Assembly: GCF_014851805.1 (NCBI RefSeq)
Contig: NZ_JACVAK010000002.1
Location: 806,001-870,000 of the forward strand
Source of the DNA: Pseudoxanthomonas sp. PXM02
GTDB lineage: Bacteria; Pseudomonadota; Gammaproteobacteria; Xanthomonadales; Xanthomonadaceae
Length of the DNA stretch: 64,000 nucleotides
Direction: 5' to 3'
A model generated the notes under the pieces. It did no database searches. It saw only the letters and a list, made by a program, of their open reading frames with translations, and was not told where the DNA came from. The number at the start of each line of letters is the position of its first letter. Positions within the stretch are counted from its first letter, which is position 1. Both the position numbers and the translations under genes were made by a program. Positions 20,744-31,644 of the stretch are shown in pieces.

Positions 20744-21013
20744 TCAGGCCGCTTGCAGGGCCTTGATACGGGCGTTCAGGCGGCTCTTGTGGCGGGCAGC
20801 CTTGTTCTTGTGGATCAGGCCGCGCGAGCTCAGGCGGTCGAGGATCGGCTGGGCCGACACGAACGCGGCCTGGGCGCCAGCGGCGTCATTGGCGTCGAGC
20901 GCCTTCAGGACTTTCTTGACAGCGGTGCGCAGCATCGAACGCTGACCGGCATTGCGCGCATTGCGCACGACGGTCTGCTTGGCGCGCTTCTTGGCGGACT
21001 TGATATTGGCCAC
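20744..21013 (-). CDS. rpsT: 30S ribosomal protein S20
   Basis: An 89-residue helical, very basic small-subunit protein. [13 protein letters not shown] at the start and [15 protein letters not shown] near the end are diagnostic. It is monocistronic, with a good promoter upstream and a terminator downstream, divergent from murJ. Confidence 0.99.
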   Translation of the reverse strand: MANIKSAKKRAKQTVVRNARNAGQRSMLRTAVKKVLKALDANDAAGAQAAFVSAQPILDRLSSRGLIHKNKAARHKSRLNARIKALQAA

Positions 21014-21081
21014 GGTGGGATTCCTGGTGAATACCTGAGAGAATTCAGGCGGTGAACGGAAGACGGGTAATTGAGCCGGAA

Positions 21082-21110
21082 ATTATGGGGCATTCAATGG
21101 GTTGCGTCAA
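21082..21110 (-). promoter_or_regulatory. Sigma-70 promoter of rpsT
   Basis: On the minus strand TTGACG (21105-21110) and CATAAT (21082-21087) are separated by 17 bp, about 70 bp upstream of rpsT. Confidence 0.85.
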
Positions 21111-21140
21111 CCTGGGTCCGTCCCGGGCAAAGGGGTGGCG

Positions 21141-22751
21141 ATGAGCGGCCGGCTCCTGCGGTCCGCCGCGGTTTTCAGCTCCATGACCTTCCTGTCCCGG
21201 GTCTCCGGTCTGGTCCGGGACCAGGTCTACGCCCACGTCTTCGGCGCGGGCGGCATGATGGACGCCTTCTTCGTGGCGTTCCGCATCCCGAACTTCATGC
21301 GGCGCCTGTCGGCCGAGGGCTCGTTCTCGATGGCCTTCGTGCCGGTGCTGGCCGAGTACAAGGCCACCCGCAGCGCCCAGGAGGTCAAGGCCCTGGTGGA
21401 TCGCGTCGCGGGCACCCTGGCCGCGGTGCTGCTGGTGCTGACGGCCCTCGTCATCCTGCTGGCCCGGCCGATCGCCGGGCTGATCGCGCCGAACTTCGAC
21501 GCCGCGCAGATGGCGATGCTGACCGACCTGCTGCGGGTCACCTTCCCCTACGCGCTGTTCATCTCGCTGGCCTCGCTGGTCGGCGCCATCCTCAACAGCT
21601 ACCAGCGTTTCGCCATCCCGGCGCTGTCGCCGGTCCTGTTGAACGTGGCGATGATCTCCGCCGCACTGGCCGCCAACACCTGGTTCGACAGCTCCGTCAT
21701 GGTGCTGGGCTGGGGCGTGTTCGTCGCCGGCGTCCTGCAGTTGGCCTTCCAGTTGCCGTCGCTGTTCCGGCTGGGCCTGCTGCCGCGGCCGAAGCTCGAT
21801 GTCGCCCACGCCGGCGTGCGCAAGATCCTCACCCTGATGGTGCCCACGCTGTTCGGCTCGTCGGTCACCCAGTTCAACCTGCTGCTGAACACCTGGGTCG
21901 CCGCGCTGCTGGTCAGCGGCAGCGTCAGCTGGCTGTACTACAGCGACCGGCTGCTGGAATTTCCGCTGGGCATGTTCGGTGTCGCCATCGGCACGGTGAT
22001 CCTGCCGCACCTGTCCAGCCGCCATGCCGAAACCGACCCGGACGGCTATTCGAAGGGATTGGACTGGGGCTTCCGGCTCTGCCTGCTGATCGGCCTGCCG
22101 GCCTGCGCCGGGCTGATCCTGTGCGCCCAGCCGCTGCTGGCCACGCTGTTCCAGTACGGCCGCTTCGGCGCCACCGACGTGCAGATGGCCAGCTGGAGCC
22201 TGATGGCGCAGTCGATCGCGGTGCCCGCGTTCCTTCTGGTGAAGGTGCTGGCGCCGGCGTTCTATTCGCGCCAGGACACCCGCACGCCGGTCAAGGCGGC
22301 GGTGGTGGCGGTGCTGACCAATGCGCTGTGCACGCTGCTGTTCTTCGCGGCGATGCTCTATGGCACCGAACCGGGCCGGCAGGCGCTGCAGGCCGCGGGC
22401 GGCGATCTGAAGGTGGCCCTGGGCTCCGTGCAGGGCGCGCACGCCTTGCTGGCGCTGGCCATCGCGATCGCCGGCTGGGTCAACGCGCTGCAGTTGGCCT
22501 GGCTGCTGCGCAAGGCCGGCGTTTATCGCCGGCAGCCGGGCTGGGCGCGGTTCCTTCGCCAGATCCTGCTGGCCACGGTGGCGATGATCCTGGTGGTGCT
22601 GGCGTTCCGCTTCGTCTGGGTCGACTGGACCCCGTGGGCCTGGTGGGAGCGGGGCTGGCGCCTGGCGGTGATGGTCGGTGCGGGCGGCGCGCTGTATGGC
22701 GGCCTGCTGTACCTGCAGGGCATCCGGCCGCGTGATCTACGCGGGCATTGA
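21141..22751 (+). CDS. murJ: Lipid II flippase MurJ
   Basis: A 536-residue polytopic membrane protein of the MOP superfamily that flips lipid II across the inner membrane for peptidoglycan synthesis. About 14 hydrophobic segments are visible. Family motifs include SSMTFLSRVSGLVRD (about 13-27), the cavity region DAFFVAFRIPNFMRR and RQDTRTPVKAA in the C-terminal half. The ATG at 21141 is preferred because AGGGG precedes it and the MurJ N-terminus begins there. It heads the murJ-ribF-ileS-lspA order usual for Xanthomonadaceae. Confidence 0.97.
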   Translation: MSGRLLRSAAVFSSMTFLSRVSGLVRDQVYAHVFGAGGMMDAFFVAFRIPNFMRRLSAEGSFSMAFVPVLAEYKATRSAQEVKALVDRVAGTLAAVLLVLTALVILLARPIAGLIAPNFDAAQMAMLTDLLRVTFPYALFISLASLVGAILNSYQRFAIPALSPVLLNVAMISAALAANTWFDSSVMVLGWGVFVAGVLQLAFQLPSLFRLGLLPRPKLDVAHAGVRKILTLMVPTLFGSSVTQFNLLLNTWVAALLVSGSVSWLYYSDRLLEFPLGMFGVAIGTVILPHLSSRHAETDPDGYSKGLDWGFRLCLLIGLPACAGLILCAQPLLATLFQYGRFGATDVQMASWSLMAQSIAVPAFLLVKVLAPAFYSRQDTRTPVKAAVVAVLTNALCTLLFFAAMLYGTEPGRQALQAAGGDLKVALGSVQGAHALLALAIAIAGWVNALQLAWLLRKAGVYRRQPGWARFLRQILLATVAMILVVLAFRFVWVDWTPWAWWERGWRLAVMVGAGGALYGGLLYLQGIRPRDLRGH

Positions 22752-22845
22752 GAATGTGCCGGGCGGCTATACTCTAACGAAAGTTTCCGGAGCGACGCCG
22801 TCGTTCCGCGCCGGCGGCACCCGCCGGCCCACACATCAAGGATTC

Positions 22846-23793
22846 ATGAGCAGGCTGTTCCGTGACGTCGATGGCGGGCTTTTGTGCCCGCACGGTAGCG
22901 TGGTCTGCATCGGCGCCTTCGATGGCCTGCATACGGGTCACCGCGCGCTGGTGCGGCATGCCGTGGCGCGTGCCCGTGCGCTGGGCGTGCCGGCCGTGGT
23001 GGTCACCTTCGAACCCCTCCCGCGCGAGTTCTTCGCCCGGGACAATCCGCCGCCGCGGCTGACCCTGGCCCGCGCCAAGGTCGAAGGCCTGCTGGCGATG
23101 GGCGCCGACCACGTCGGCCTGCTGCGTTTCGACGCCAGGCTGTCCGCCCGTTCCGCCGAGGACTTCGTCCGCGCGCTGCTGGTCCGTCGCCTGGTCGCCC
23201 GTGAAGTGTGGATCGGCCCGGAATTCCGCTTCGGCCACCGGCGTGGCGGCGACCTCGCGCTGCTGCAGGCGATGGGCACCGACCTCGGCTTCAGTGCCGG
23301 CGAGATCGAGCCCGTGCACACGCAGGGCGAGCGCGTCTCCAGCACGCGCATCCGCGAAGCCCTGAAAGGCGGCGACTTCGCCACCGTCGAGCGCCTGCTC
23401 GGCCGGCCGTACGCCATCGGTGGCCGCGTCGTGCGCGGCAAGCAGCTCGGCCGCACGCTGGGTTTCCCCACCGCCAACCTGCGTTTCCCCAAGACGCCCG
23501 CGCTCTCCGGCATCTACGCCACCTGGGTGCACGGCGTCGGCGACCAGCCGTGGCCGTCGGTGTCCAGCTTCGGCACGCGTCCCACGGTCGATGGCGTGGA
23601 GCCGCTGCTGGAAGCCCACCTGTTCGATTTCGCCGGCGACCTCTACGGGCGCCACATCGATGTCGAATTCGTCGCCAAGCTGCGTGACGAACTGAAATTC
23701 CCCGATCTGCCCAGCCTCACCGAGCAGATGCACCGCGACGCCGCCGAGGCGCGCGCACTCCTTTCCGAACACCAACGACGAGCGACGGCGTGA
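22846..23793 (+). CDS. ribF: Bifunctional riboflavin kinase/FAD synthetase
   Basis: A 315-residue enzyme making FMN and then FAD from riboflavin. The N-terminal nucleotidyltransferase has [10 protein letters not shown] (about 26-35) and the SSTRIREAL motif. The C-terminal kinase has [15 protein letters not shown] (about 200-214). The start has AAGGA 3 nt before the ATG. The end overlaps the ileS start in GTGA. A TATACT element at 22768-22773 may serve an internal promoter. Confidence 0.97.
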   Translation: MSRLFRDVDGGLLCPHGSVVCIGAFDGLHTGHRALVRHAVARARALGVPAVVVTFEPLPREFFARDNPPPRLTLARAKVEGLLAMGADHVGLLRFDARLSARSAEDFVRALLVRRLVAREVWIGPEFRFGHRRGGDLALLQAMGTDLGFSAGEIEPVHTQGERVSSTRIREALKGGDFATVERLLGRPYAIGGRVVRGKQLGRTLGFPTANLRFPKTPALSGIYATWVHGVGDQPWPSVSSFGTRPTVDGVEPLLEAHLFDFAGDLYGRHIDVEFVAKLRDELKFPDLPSLTEQMHRDAAEARALLSEHQRRATA

Positions 23794-26621
23794 GCCAGGA
23801 CTACAAAGCAACCCTCCATCTGCCCGCCACCGAATTCCCGATGCGCGGCGACCTGCCCAAGCGCGAGCCGGACACGCTGGCGCGCTGGGAAAGCCAGGGC
23901 CTGTACGCGCAACTGCGCGACAACGCCAAGGGCCGCCCGCTGTTCGTGCTGCACGACGGCCCGCCGTATGCGAACGGCGCGATCCACCTGGGCCACGCGG
24001 TCAACAAGATCCTCAAGGACATCATCGTCAAGTCGCGCTACCTGGCCGGCTTCGATGCGCCGTACATCCCGGGCTGGGATTGCCATGGCCTGCCCATCGA
24101 AATCGCCATCGAGAAGAAGTTCGGCAAGGTCGGCGTGAAGCTCGACGCCGTCGAGTTCCGGCAGAAGTGCCGCGAATACGCCGAGTCGCAGATCGACATC
24201 CAGCGCAAGGACTTCAAGCGCCTGGGCGTGATCGGCGACTGGGACAATCCGTACAAGACGCTCGACTTCCGCTTCGAAGCCAACGAGATCCGCGCGCTGG
24301 CGAAGATCGTCGCCAACGGCCACCTGACGCGCGGCGTGAAGCCAGTGCACTGGTGCTTCGATTGCGGCTCGGCGCTGGCCGAAGCCGAGATCGAATACGC
24401 CGACAAGGTCTCGCCGGCGGTCGACGTCGCCTACGCCGCGCGCGATGCGCAGGCGGTGGCGAAGGCGTTCGGCGTGGCCGTGCCTGACGGTGTCGAGATC
24501 GCCGTGCCGATCTGGACCACCACCCCGTGGACGCTGCCCGCATCGCTGGCCATCTCGATGGGCGGCGAGCTGGAGTACGCGCTGGTCGACGGTCCCGCGC
24601 ATGACGGCAAGCGCCGCTGGCTGGTCGTGGCCGATGCGCTGGCCGAACGCGCGCTGCAGCGCTACGGCGTCACCGATGTCGTCGTGCATGCGCGCGTGAA
24701 GGGCGCCGCGCTGGAAGGCCTGCATTTCGCGCATCCGTTCTACGACGAACGCGACATCCCCGTGCTGCTCGGCGACCACGTGTCGGCCGAGGACGGTACC
24801 GGTGCCGTGCACACCGCGCCCGGCCACGGCCAGGAGGACTATGTCGTCAGCAAGCAGTACGGCCTGCTCGACAAGTACACCGCCGCCCAGCTCAATCCGG
24901 TCGATGGCCGCGGCGTGTACCTGCCGTCCACGCCGGCCGCGCATGGCGTCGAACTCGCCGGCCTGCACATCTGGAAGGCCAACGACACCATCATCGAGGT
25001 GCTGAAGCAGAGCGGCGCGCTGCTCGCCTTCAGCAAGCTGGAACACAGCTACCCGCACTGCTGGCGCCACAAGACGCCCATCGCGTTCCGCGCCACGCCG
25101 CAGTGGTTCATCTCGATGGAGCAGGCCAACCTGCGCGCCGATGCGCTGGAAGCGATCAAGCACGTTGGCTGGTTCCCGCAGTGGGGCGAAGCCCGCATCG
25201 CCGGCATGGTCGATGGCCGTCCGGACTGGACCATCTCGCGCCAGCGCACCTGGGGCGTGCCGATCGCGCTGTTCGTGCACCGCGAAACCGGCGAACCGCA
25301 TCCGCGCAGCGTCGAGCTGATGCGCGCGGTGGCCGACCGCGTGGAGCAGGGCGGCGTCGACGTCTGGTACACGCTGGACGCCGCCGAACTGCTGGGCGAC
25401 GAAGCCAAGGACTACGACAAGATCACCGACATCCTCGATGTCTGGTTCGATTCCGGCGTGACGCATGAAGGCGTGCTGCTGGAGCGCGGCCTGGGCAAGC
25501 CGGCCGACCTGTACCTGGAAGGTTCGGACCAGCATCGCGGCTGGTTCCAGTCCTCGCTGTTGACCGGCGTGGCGATCGACAAGGCCGCACCGTACAAGCA
25601 GTGCCTCACCCACGGTTTCACCGTGGACGAGCACGGCCGCAAGATGTCCAAGTCGCTGGGCAACGGCATCGAGCCGCAGGACATCATGAAGACGCTCGGC
25701 GCGGACATCCTGCGCCTGTGGATCGCGAGCGCCGACTACAGCAACGAGATGTCGCTGTCGCAGGAAATCCTGAAGCGCAATGCCGACGCCTACCGTCGCC
25801 TGCGCAACACCGCTCGCTTCCTGCTCAGCAACCTCAACGGCTTCGATCCTTCGCGCGACCTGCTGGCGCCGGGCGACATGGTCGCGCTGGACCGCTGGAT
25901 CGTGCACCGCGCCTACGAGGTGCAGGAGAAGATCAAGGCCGCCTACGACCGCTACGACTTCGCCGAGATCGTGCAGGCGCTGCTGAATTTCTGCAGCGTC
26001 GACCTGGGCTCGCTGTACCTGGACGTCACCAAGGACCGCCTGTACACCATGCGCGAGGATTCGCGCGGCCGTCGCAGCGCGCAGAGCGCCATGTTCCACA
26101 TCGCCGAAGCCTTCGTGCGCTGGATCGCCCCGGTGCTCAGCTTCACCGCCGATGAAATGTGGGGCTACCTGCCGGGCGAGCGCACGGGCAACGTGCTGTT
26201 CGCCACCTGGTACGACGGCCTGGCGCCGCTGCCGGAAGGCGCCGCGCTGAACGCCGCCGATTTCGACCAGCTGCTGGCGCTGCGCGAGCAGGTCGCCAAG
26301 GTGCTGGAGCCGATGCGCGCCAACGGCCTGATCGGTGCCGCGCTGGAAGCGGAGATCGCCGTGTCGGTGAACGCGCTGACCGCCGCCAAGTGGCAGCCGC
26401 TGGCCGAGGAACTGCGCTTCTTCTTCATCAGCGGCGACGTCACCGTCAGCGAAGTCAGCGCCGACGAGATCTTCGTGCTGGCCACGCCCACCACCAAGAC
26501 CAAGTGCGTGCGCTGCTGGCATTACCGCGCCGATGTCGGCCAGCACGCCGCGCATCCGGAACTGTGCGGCCGCTGCGTCAGCAACATCGACGGCGCCGGC
26601 GAAGACCGGGTGTGGTTCTGA
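23790..26621 (+). CDS. ileS: Isoleucyl-tRNA synthetase
   Basis: A 943-residue class I synthetase. The HIGH motif appears as HLGH (about 66-69, in GAIHLGHA) and the KMSKS motif is intact (about 618-622). The CP1 editing domain lies between (about 190-410), with [12 protein letters not shown]-terminal zinc site (CVRCWHYR and CGRCVSN, about 908-935) closes the protein. GTG start, coupled to ribF; the stop overlaps the lspA start as TGATG. Confidence 0.98.
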   Translation: MSQDYKATLHLPATEFPMRGDLPKREPDTLARWESQGLYAQLRDNAKGRPLFVLHDGPPYANGAIHLGHAVNKILKDIIVKSRYLAGFDAPYIPGWDCHGLPIEIAIEKKFGKVGVKLDAVEFRQKCREYAESQIDIQRKDFKRLGVIGDWDNPYKTLDFRFEANEIRALAKIVANGHLTRGVKPVHWCFDCGSALAEAEIEYADKVSPAVDVAYAARDAQAVAKAFGVAVPDGVEIAVPIWTTTPWTLPASLAISMGGELEYALVDGPAHDGKRRWLVVADALAERALQRYGVTDVVVHARVKGAALEGLHFAHPFYDERDIPVLLGDHVSAEDGTGAVHTAPGHGQEDYVVSKQYGLLDKYTAAQLNPVDGRGVYLPSTPAAHGVELAGLHIWKANDTIIEVLKQSGALLAFSKLEHSYPHCWRHKTPIAFRATPQWFISMEQANLRADALEAIKHVGWFPQWGEARIAGMVDGRPDWTISRQRTWGVPIALFVHRETGEPHPRSVELMRAVADRVEQGGVDVWYTLDAAELLGDEAKDYDKITDILDVWFDSGVTHEGVLLERGLGKPADLYLEGSDQHRGWFQSSLLTGVAIDKAAPYKQCLTHGFTVDEHGRKMSKSLGNGIEPQDIMKTLGADILRLWIASADYSNEMSLSQEILKRNADAYRRLRNTARFLLSNLNGFDPSRDLLAPGDMVALDRWIVHRAYEVQEKIKAAYDRYDFAEIVQALLNFCSVDLGSLYLDVTKDRLYTMREDSRGRRSAQSAMFHIAEAFVRWIAPVLSFTADEMWGYLPGERTGNVLFATWYDGLAPLPEGAALNAADFDQLLALREQVAKVLEPMRANGLIGAALEAEIAVSVNALTAAKWQPLAEELRFFFISGDVTVSEVSADEIFVLATPTTKTKCVRCWHYRADVGQHAAHPELCGRCVSNIDGAGEDRVWF

Positions 26622-27118
26622 TGGTCGCCAAGCCGAAACCCAACGCGCTGGTCTGGCTGCTGCTGTCGGTCGTCGTCATCGCGCTGGACCAGTGGTCGAA
26701 GGCATGGGTGCTGGCCTCGCTGCCGGAGTACACCGCCATCCCCGTGATCGAGGGCTTCTGGAACTGGTTCCGCACCTACAACACCGGCGCGGCGTTCAGC
26801 TTCCTGGCCGATGCCGGCGGCTGGCAGCTTTGGTTCTTCACCGCGCTGGCGGTGGGCATCAGCGGCCTGCTGGGCTTCTGGCTGTCGCGCACCGCGCGCG
26901 GCGACTGGCGCCAGGCGCTGCCGTACGCGCTGGTGATCGGCGGCGCGCTGGGCAACGTCATCGACCGCCAGATCCACGGCCACGTGATCGACTTCATCCA
27001 GTGGCACTGGCGCGACTACTACTGGCCGGCGTTCAACATCGCCGACTGCGCGGTGGTGGGCGGCGCCATCGGCATCGCGGTGTTCGGGTTGTTCGACGGC
27101 AAGAAGAAAGGCGGTTGA
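26621..27118 (+). CDS. lspA: Prolipoprotein signal peptidase (signal peptidase II)
   Basis: A 165-residue inner-membrane aspartic protease that cleaves lipoprotein signals before the lipidated Cys. Four membrane segments are visible. The catalytic Asp motifs are GNVIDR (about 108-113) and FNIADCAV (about 137-144), with the conserved YNTGAAFSF in the first half. It is coupled to ileS by TGATG, an arrangement widely conserved in proteobacteria. Confidence 0.97.
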   Translation: MVAKPKPNALVWLLLSVVVIALDQWSKAWVLASLPEYTAIPVIEGFWNWFRTYNTGAAFSFLADAGGWQLWFFTALAVGISGLLGFWLSRTARGDWRQALPYALVIGGALGNVIDRQIHGHVIDFIQWHWRDYYWPAFNIADCAVVGGAIGIAVFGLFDGKKKGG

Positions 27119-27156
27119 GTCGGGTGGCATCGCGGCGGCCAGCCCTCACCCCGTTC

Positions 27157-27184
27157 CCCTCTCCCGCAAGCGGGCGAGGGGCGA
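27157..27184. repeat. GC hairpin between lspA and ispH
   Basis: CCCCTCTCCCGCAAGCGGGC followed by GAGGGG forms an imperfect hairpin without a T-run. Similar CCCTCTCCCG/CGGGAGAGGG elements are common between genes in Xanthomonadaceae (from memory). It may act as a weak terminator after lspA. Confidence 0.5.
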
Positions 27185-27257
27185 AGGTGTCAGGCGGGTC
27201 TGTCTCCGGATGCCGGTTCATCTCCCTCCGTTCCCGCCTTCGGTAGAATTCGATCCT

Positions 27258-28208
27258 ATGGACGTCCTGCTCGCCAATCCCCGTGGTTTCTGCGCCGGTG
27301 TCGACCGCGCCATCGAGATCGTCAAGCGCGCCATCGAAACGCTGGGCGCGCCGATCTACGTGCGGCACGAGGTGGTGCACAACCGCTTCGTGGTCGATGA
27401 CCTGAAGCAGCGCGGCGCGGTGTTCGTGGAAGAACTGGACGAAGTGCCGGACGGCGCCACCGTCATCTTCAGCGCGCACGGCGTGGCCAAGTCGGTGCGC
27501 AACGAGGCCGACCGCCGTGGCCTGAAAGTGTTCGACGCCACCTGTCCGCTGGTCACCAAGGTGCACCTGGAAGTGGCGCGCCACTGCCGCGCCGGCCGCG
27601 ACGTAGTGCTGATCGGCCACGCCGGGCATCCGGAAGTGGAAGGCACGATGGGCCAGTGGAACCGCGAGGGCGGGGAAGGGCACATCTACCTGGTGGAAGA
27701 CATCGACGGCGTCGCCACGCTGGAAGTGAGCCAGCCGGAAAACCTGTTCTACACCACCCAGACCACGCTGTCGGTCGACGACACGGTGGGCATCATCCAG
27801 GCGTTGCAGCAGCGCTTCCCGGCCATCCAGGGGCCGAAGAACGACGACATCTGTTACGCCACGCAGAACCGCCAGGACGCCGTGCGTGATCTGGCCAAGC
27901 AGTGCGACCTGGTGCTGGTGGTCGGCTCGCCCAACAGCTCCAACTCCAACCGCCTGCGCGAGCTGGCCGAGCGCGATGGCGTGGAGTCGTACCTGATCGA
28001 CGGCGCACACGAGATCGACCCGCGCTGGATCGACGGCAAGCAGCGCATCGGCGTCACCGCCGGCGCCTCCGCCCCCGACGTGCTGATCGACGGCGTCATC
28101 CAGCGCCTGCGCGACCTGGGCGCCGCCGGCATCAGCGAACTCGACGGCGAACCCGAGAACATGGTCTTCGCCCTGCCGAAGGAACTGCGGCTGCAGCTGG
28201 TGAGCTGA
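27258..28208 (+). CDS. ispH: 4-hydroxy-3-methylbut-2-enyl diphosphate reductase
   Basis: The last enzyme of the MEP isoprenoid pathway, 316 residues, making IPP and DMAPP. The three cluster cysteines are in GFCAGVDRA (Cys about 12), [11 protein letters not shown] (about 97) and [10 protein letters not shown] (about 198). The catalytic [11 protein letters not shown]lu and the SSNSNRL motif are also seen. TAGAAT (27244-27249) lies only 8 bp before the ATG and no ribosome site is evident, so the mRNA may be leaderless. Confidence 0.97.
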   Translation: MDVLLANPRGFCAGVDRAIEIVKRAIETLGAPIYVRHEVVHNRFVVDDLKQRGAVFVEELDEVPDGATVIFSAHGVAKSVRNEADRRGLKVFDATCPLVTKVHLEVARHCRAGRDVVLIGHAGHPEVEGTMGQWNREGGEGHIYLVEDIDGVATLEVSQPENLFYTTQTTLSVDDTVGIIQALQQRFPAIQGPKNDDICYATQNRQDAVRDLAKQCDLVLVVGSPNSSNSNRLRELAERDGVESYLIDGAHEIDPRWIDGKQRIGVTAGASAPDVLIDGVIQRLRDLGAAGISELDGEPENMVFALPKELRLQLVS

Positions 28209-28230
28209 GGCCGCGGCATCACGCAAGGCG

Positions 28231-30795
28231 TCAGAGCGCCTTGCGCACCACGAAGAACCAGCTCAGGCCGCCAAGCAGGCCAAGCAGCGCTAGTAGCTTG
28301 AGTAAGACGCGATGTCGCAACGCGGGGCTGACTTCCGCATCTTCCCGCGAGCGGGCGTCATGTCGAGCGTCTGCCAAGGAGGCAGCACCGGCTCGGCTAC
28401 CCATTCCCAGCGGTGGAACCAAGCCGTTTTCCTGTCCGTTCCAAGCTTGCCGGGCAATGCCCGTCGCGGCTAGTGATCCCCAGCCGCCGGAGATCAATGG
28501 CTGCGAACCGTTGGCGCGAATCATGCAGTTGCGACCCTCAAGCACCACCAGGCCGTAATTCCGGTCGGACATCGCCACGTCGCGGCAACCATCGCCATTG
28601 AGGTCGCCTACGGCCAGCGCGGGCATGGCTGAATTACCGGATTGCTCCACTTCGTATTTGATCTCGACATCCAGGCCGCCCGTCGGCAATTGCTGCATAT
28701 AGCCGATGGAACTCCAGCCGTCGTGGATGACCAGCAGATCATCGCGACCGTCGTTGTTCATGTCGGCGCTCAACAGTTCTGCCGGTACATCGAAGCCGGG
28801 CCACGTCGCCACTTCGAGGAACCCGCCATCTGGCGTCTGTTTGAACTGGGCATACTTGGCCAAGGGCGTATTGTATGAATGCGCCACCACGACGTCCTTC
28901 CTGCCATCACCGTCGAAGTCGCCCAGAGCATAGCCGGGCCCCCAGAAAAGCGTCTCGGCGGGATGCCAGCGCTGGACCGGCCCGAAGTTCGATCCGGTGT
29001 CATGCGGCGTTATCTCGAATCCGCCGCGTGGGTAACCACCGACGAAGTCGCTCCAGGGACTCGTCAGGTCAAGCAAGCCATCATTGTTGACATCGGTCGC
29101 ACGCAACTGGCCCCAATTCACGTTCGCTGGACGCGCACGAAAGCTCTGGCGCGCAATGCCACCCCTGCCATTTCCAAAGTAGATCAGCATGCCTACCTTG
29201 TCGTCCGGGCCGGTGCCGCCTTCGCTCTTGCCTGCACTCAGCGTGACCACATCCAGGCGGCCGTCGCGATCCACATCCAGTACCGTAAGACTCTGTACGG
29301 CCTGCGCACCAGCGGTCTGCGAGTGATAGGCCAAGCCGGGCCCCAAGCCGGAGGATGAGCCGAGAAAAACGGTAATCCCGCTCAGCGTACCGACCACCAC
29401 GTCTTCGAATCCGTCGCCGTTGAAGTCGCCGGTATCCAGGCCGCTGCCAGTCCGTCCTCCGTTCGCATCACCTTCGAACGGGTAGCCTTTTGGAGACGCC
29501 AGAGTGCCATCGGGTTGCTGCACGAACAGCCAGACCCGGAGATCCTTGTCGGGCTCGACGTAAGGCCCTGACCAGCTTGAGGTAGTAAGCAGTGCGTCCT
29601 GGCGACCATCGCCGGTGATGTCGCCGATGGCCACGTGCCTGACGAAACTGCCGACACCGTAGATCTTTTGTGGTGCGAAGGCATTCAAGCCGGCGGGTGT
29701 CCGGGGCGTCGGAATGCGCGTGACTTTCCGGATGCGGTGGTTGCGGGTGTCCGCGATGTAAAGATTGTCCTGCCCATCGATCGCGATGGCTTCCGGCTCG
29801 TAGAGCAGGGCGTCGAGTGCGGGGCCACCATCCCCCCTGAATCCGGCGGGGGCACCGGTCACCATGCCGCCCTCGTCGATGGTCCTGACCACGGCATCGC
29901 CAATGATGCCGGCAGGGCTGACGACGCGTACCTGATTGCCGCTCAGGGCAATGTAGGTGTTGCCTCGCGAATCCACGGCGGCGCCCGTGGCCATGTGAAT
30001 CCTGGAGCTGAGGGCCACGGGGTCGATCCGGAAGGGTCCCGCGCCAGCGATGGTCGAGATCCTGCCATCGAGACCGACGCGCCGGATGCGGTCAGTGTTG
30101 TCGACGATGTACAGCCGACCGCTACGGTCAAAGGCCAAGGCCCTGGGATTGGCCAACTGGGCGGCGGTAGCGGGGCCGCCATCGCCCGCCGACCCATACT
30201 CGCCTGTGCCTGCCACGAGTTGGAGGCCGGACGTAACGACCTTCCATATCCGCAACTGATCGAGGACATACACCTCGCCAGTGGGGCTCACCGACAGGTG
30301 GGTGGGAGATGCCAGCCCGCTGGCGACCACGCTGGTGATGACGCCATTGGGCGCCACTTTGCGGATCCGGCGATTGCCACGATCGGCGATGTACAGATTC
30401 CCTGCCGCGTCTACGGCTAGACCACTCACATCGATGCCGGCGGAGATGGTCGGCTTCCCGTCGCCGTCGTAGAGCTGCTGGCCGTTGCCGGCCACCGTGG
30501 TGATGATCCCGTTGGCGCCGATCCTGCGCACCTTGAAGGTGAAGCGTTCAGCGACGAAGACATTGCCCAGCGGATCGGCCGCCACGGCGATGGGCTCTAC
30601 CAGTCGGGCCTGTGTTGCTGGACCGCCATCGCCATTGCCTGAAGCGGGATTGCCGCCGCCAGCAATGGTCGTGATGATCGGCGTGGCCGCGTATACGGAC
30701 GACCACGGAAGGCAGGCGATGCCGGCCAGTAATCCACGTGCCAGCCATCGCAAGCGTGACACGCGCATGCATGAAGTCCCCTGTGCCTGTTCCAT
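28231..30795 (-). CDS. Large exported NHL-repeat and FG-GAP/VCBS-repeat protein with C-terminal membrane anchor
   Basis: A protein of about 854 residues. After an N-terminal signal peptide (cleaved near VYA|ATP), residues about 50-370 hold NHL-type propeller repeats (NLYIADRGNRRIRKV, NLYIADTRNHRIRKV, RLYIVDNTDRIRRV). Residues about 380-770 hold FG-GAP/VCBS repeats with seven calcium-type Asp motifs (DITGDGRQD, DFNGDGFED, DVDRDGRLD, DVNNDGLLD, DFDGDGRKD, DMNNDGRDD, DLNGDGCRD). It ends with a hydrophobic helix and basic tail (LLALLGLLGGLSWFFVVRKAL). Two beta-propellers in an exported anchored protein suggest binding or adhesion. ATG 30795 has AGGGGAG; ATG 30768 is also possible. Confidence 0.8.
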   Translation of the reverse strand: MEQAQGTSCMRVSRLRWLARGLLAGIACLPWSSVYAATPIITTIAGGGNPASGNGDGGPATQARLVEPIAVAADPLGNVFVAERFTFKVRRIGANGIITTVAGNGQQLYDGDGKPTISAGIDVSGLAVDAAGNLYIADRGNRRIRKVAPNGVITSVVASGLASPTHLSVSPTGEVYVLDQLRIWKVVTSGLQLVAGTGEYGSAGDGGPATAAQLANPRALAFDRSGRLYIVDNTDRIRRVGLDGRISTIAGAGPFRIDPVALSSRIHMATGAAVDSRGNTYIALSGNQVRVVSPAGIIGDAVVRTIDEGGMVTGAPAGFRGDGGPALDALLYEPEAIAIDGQDNLYIADTRNHRIRKVTRIPTPRTPAGLNAFAPQKIYGVGSFVRHVAIGDITGDGRQDALLTTSSWSGPYVEPDKDLRVWLFVQQPDGTLASPKGYPFEGDANGGRTGSGLDTGDFNGDGFEDVVVGTLSGITVFLGSSSGLGPGLAYHSQTAGAQAVQSLTVLDVDRDGRLDVVTLSAGKSEGGTGPDDKVGMLIYFGNGRGGIARQSFRARPANVNWGQLRATDVNNDGLLDLTSPWSDFVGGYPRGGFEITPHDTGSNFGPVQRWHPAETLFWGPGYALGDFDGDGRKDVVVAHSYNTPLAKYAQFKQTPDGGFLEVATWPGFDVPAELLSADMNNDGRDDLLVIHDGWSSIGYMQQLPTGGLDVEIKYEVEQSGNSAMPALAVGDLNGDGCRDVAMSDRNYGLVVLEGRNCMIRANGSQPLISGGWGSLAATGIARQAWNGQENGLVPPLGMGSRAGAASLADARHDARSREDAEVSPALRHRVLLKLLALLGLLGGLSWFFVVRKAL

Positions 30796-30968
30796 GGCGT
30801 GTCTCCCCTTGAGTGCCTTGTGGATGAACGTGGCGTTGCGCGCGCGTCGCGGCCGCATGGGCCGCAATGCTACCCGGGCGCCATCATGCATGATCCCCGG
30901 CCGGGTCGCGATGTCCGGTCGTTTGACGGCGGCAGGGATAGAATCAGGGGGCTGGTGGAGGAGGCGTC

Positions 30969-31613
30969 ATGTCCGAATGCTGTGGCTGCGGGAAGGTTGT
31001 CGATGTCGCCGCGTTGCAGGCGAAGCAGCGCCGCGTGCTGCGCATCGTGCTGGCGATCAACCTGGTGACGTTCGCGATGATGCTGTTCGCGGCCTGGCGC
31101 TCGCATTCGTCCTCGCTGCTGTCGGGCAGCCTGGACAACCTGGGCGATGCATTGACCTACGCCGTCAGCCTGGCGGTGGTGGGTGCGTCGCTGCAGGCCA
31201 AGGCGAAGGTCGCCTTCTTCAAGGGGCTGCTGATCCTGGGCGCGGCGGTGGCGGTGGGCGTGCAGATCGCGTGGCGGCTGGCCAACCCCGCGGTGCCGCT
31301 GTTCGAAGGCATGGGCATCGCCGCCGCGCTCAACCTGGCGGCCAATGCCGTCTGTCTGTGGCTGCTGACCCCGCACCGCACGGGCGACGTGAACATGGCC
31401 TCGGCCTGGGAATGCTCGCGGAACGACATTTTCGAAGGCGGCGCGGTGCTGCTGGCGGCGGCGCTGGTGTGGGTCTTCGGGGCCGGCTGGCCCGACCTGC
31501 TGATCGCGGCCGCGCTGCTGGTGATGTTCCTGCGCTCGTCCGCGCGCGTGCTTCGCGCCGCCTGGCGTGATTTGAAAGTGAGTCCGCTGGCGACGATGTC
31601 TGCGTCGCACTGA
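30969..31613 (+). CDS. Cation diffusion facilitator (CDF)-type membrane transporter
   Basis: A 214-residue membrane protein with about six hydrophobic segments. The segment SGSLDNLGDALTYAV (about 52-66) matches the Ser/Asp metal site of transmembrane helix 2 in CDF metal/proton antiporters. NMASAWECSRNDIFEGG (about 142-158) resembles the fifth-helix site. The N-terminus has a Cys motif (SECCGCGK) and the usual cytoplasmic C-terminal domain is missing, so it is a short CDF variant. It is single and divergent from the propeller gene. Metal specificity is unknown. Confidence 0.78.
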   Translation: MSECCGCGKVVDVAALQAKQRRVLRIVLAINLVTFAMMLFAAWRSHSSSLLSGSLDNLGDALTYAVSLAVVGASLQAKAKVAFFKGLLILGAAVAVGVQIAWRLANPAVPLFEGMGIAAALNLAANAVCLWLLTPHRTGDVNMASAWECSRNDIFEGGAVLLAAALVWVFGAGWPDLLIAAALLVMFLRSSARVLRAAWRDLKVSPLATMSASH

Positions 31614-31644
31614 TTCCGGCGAATAGCCCGGTCGAAGAAAATTT

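Noticed and set aside
23643..26555. A 970-codon open frame opposite ileS
   Set aside because: High GC at third codon positions gives long antisense frames. The plus strand encodes a complete IleS with all motifs, and the antisense product is low-complexity (His/Arg/Val/Ala-rich).
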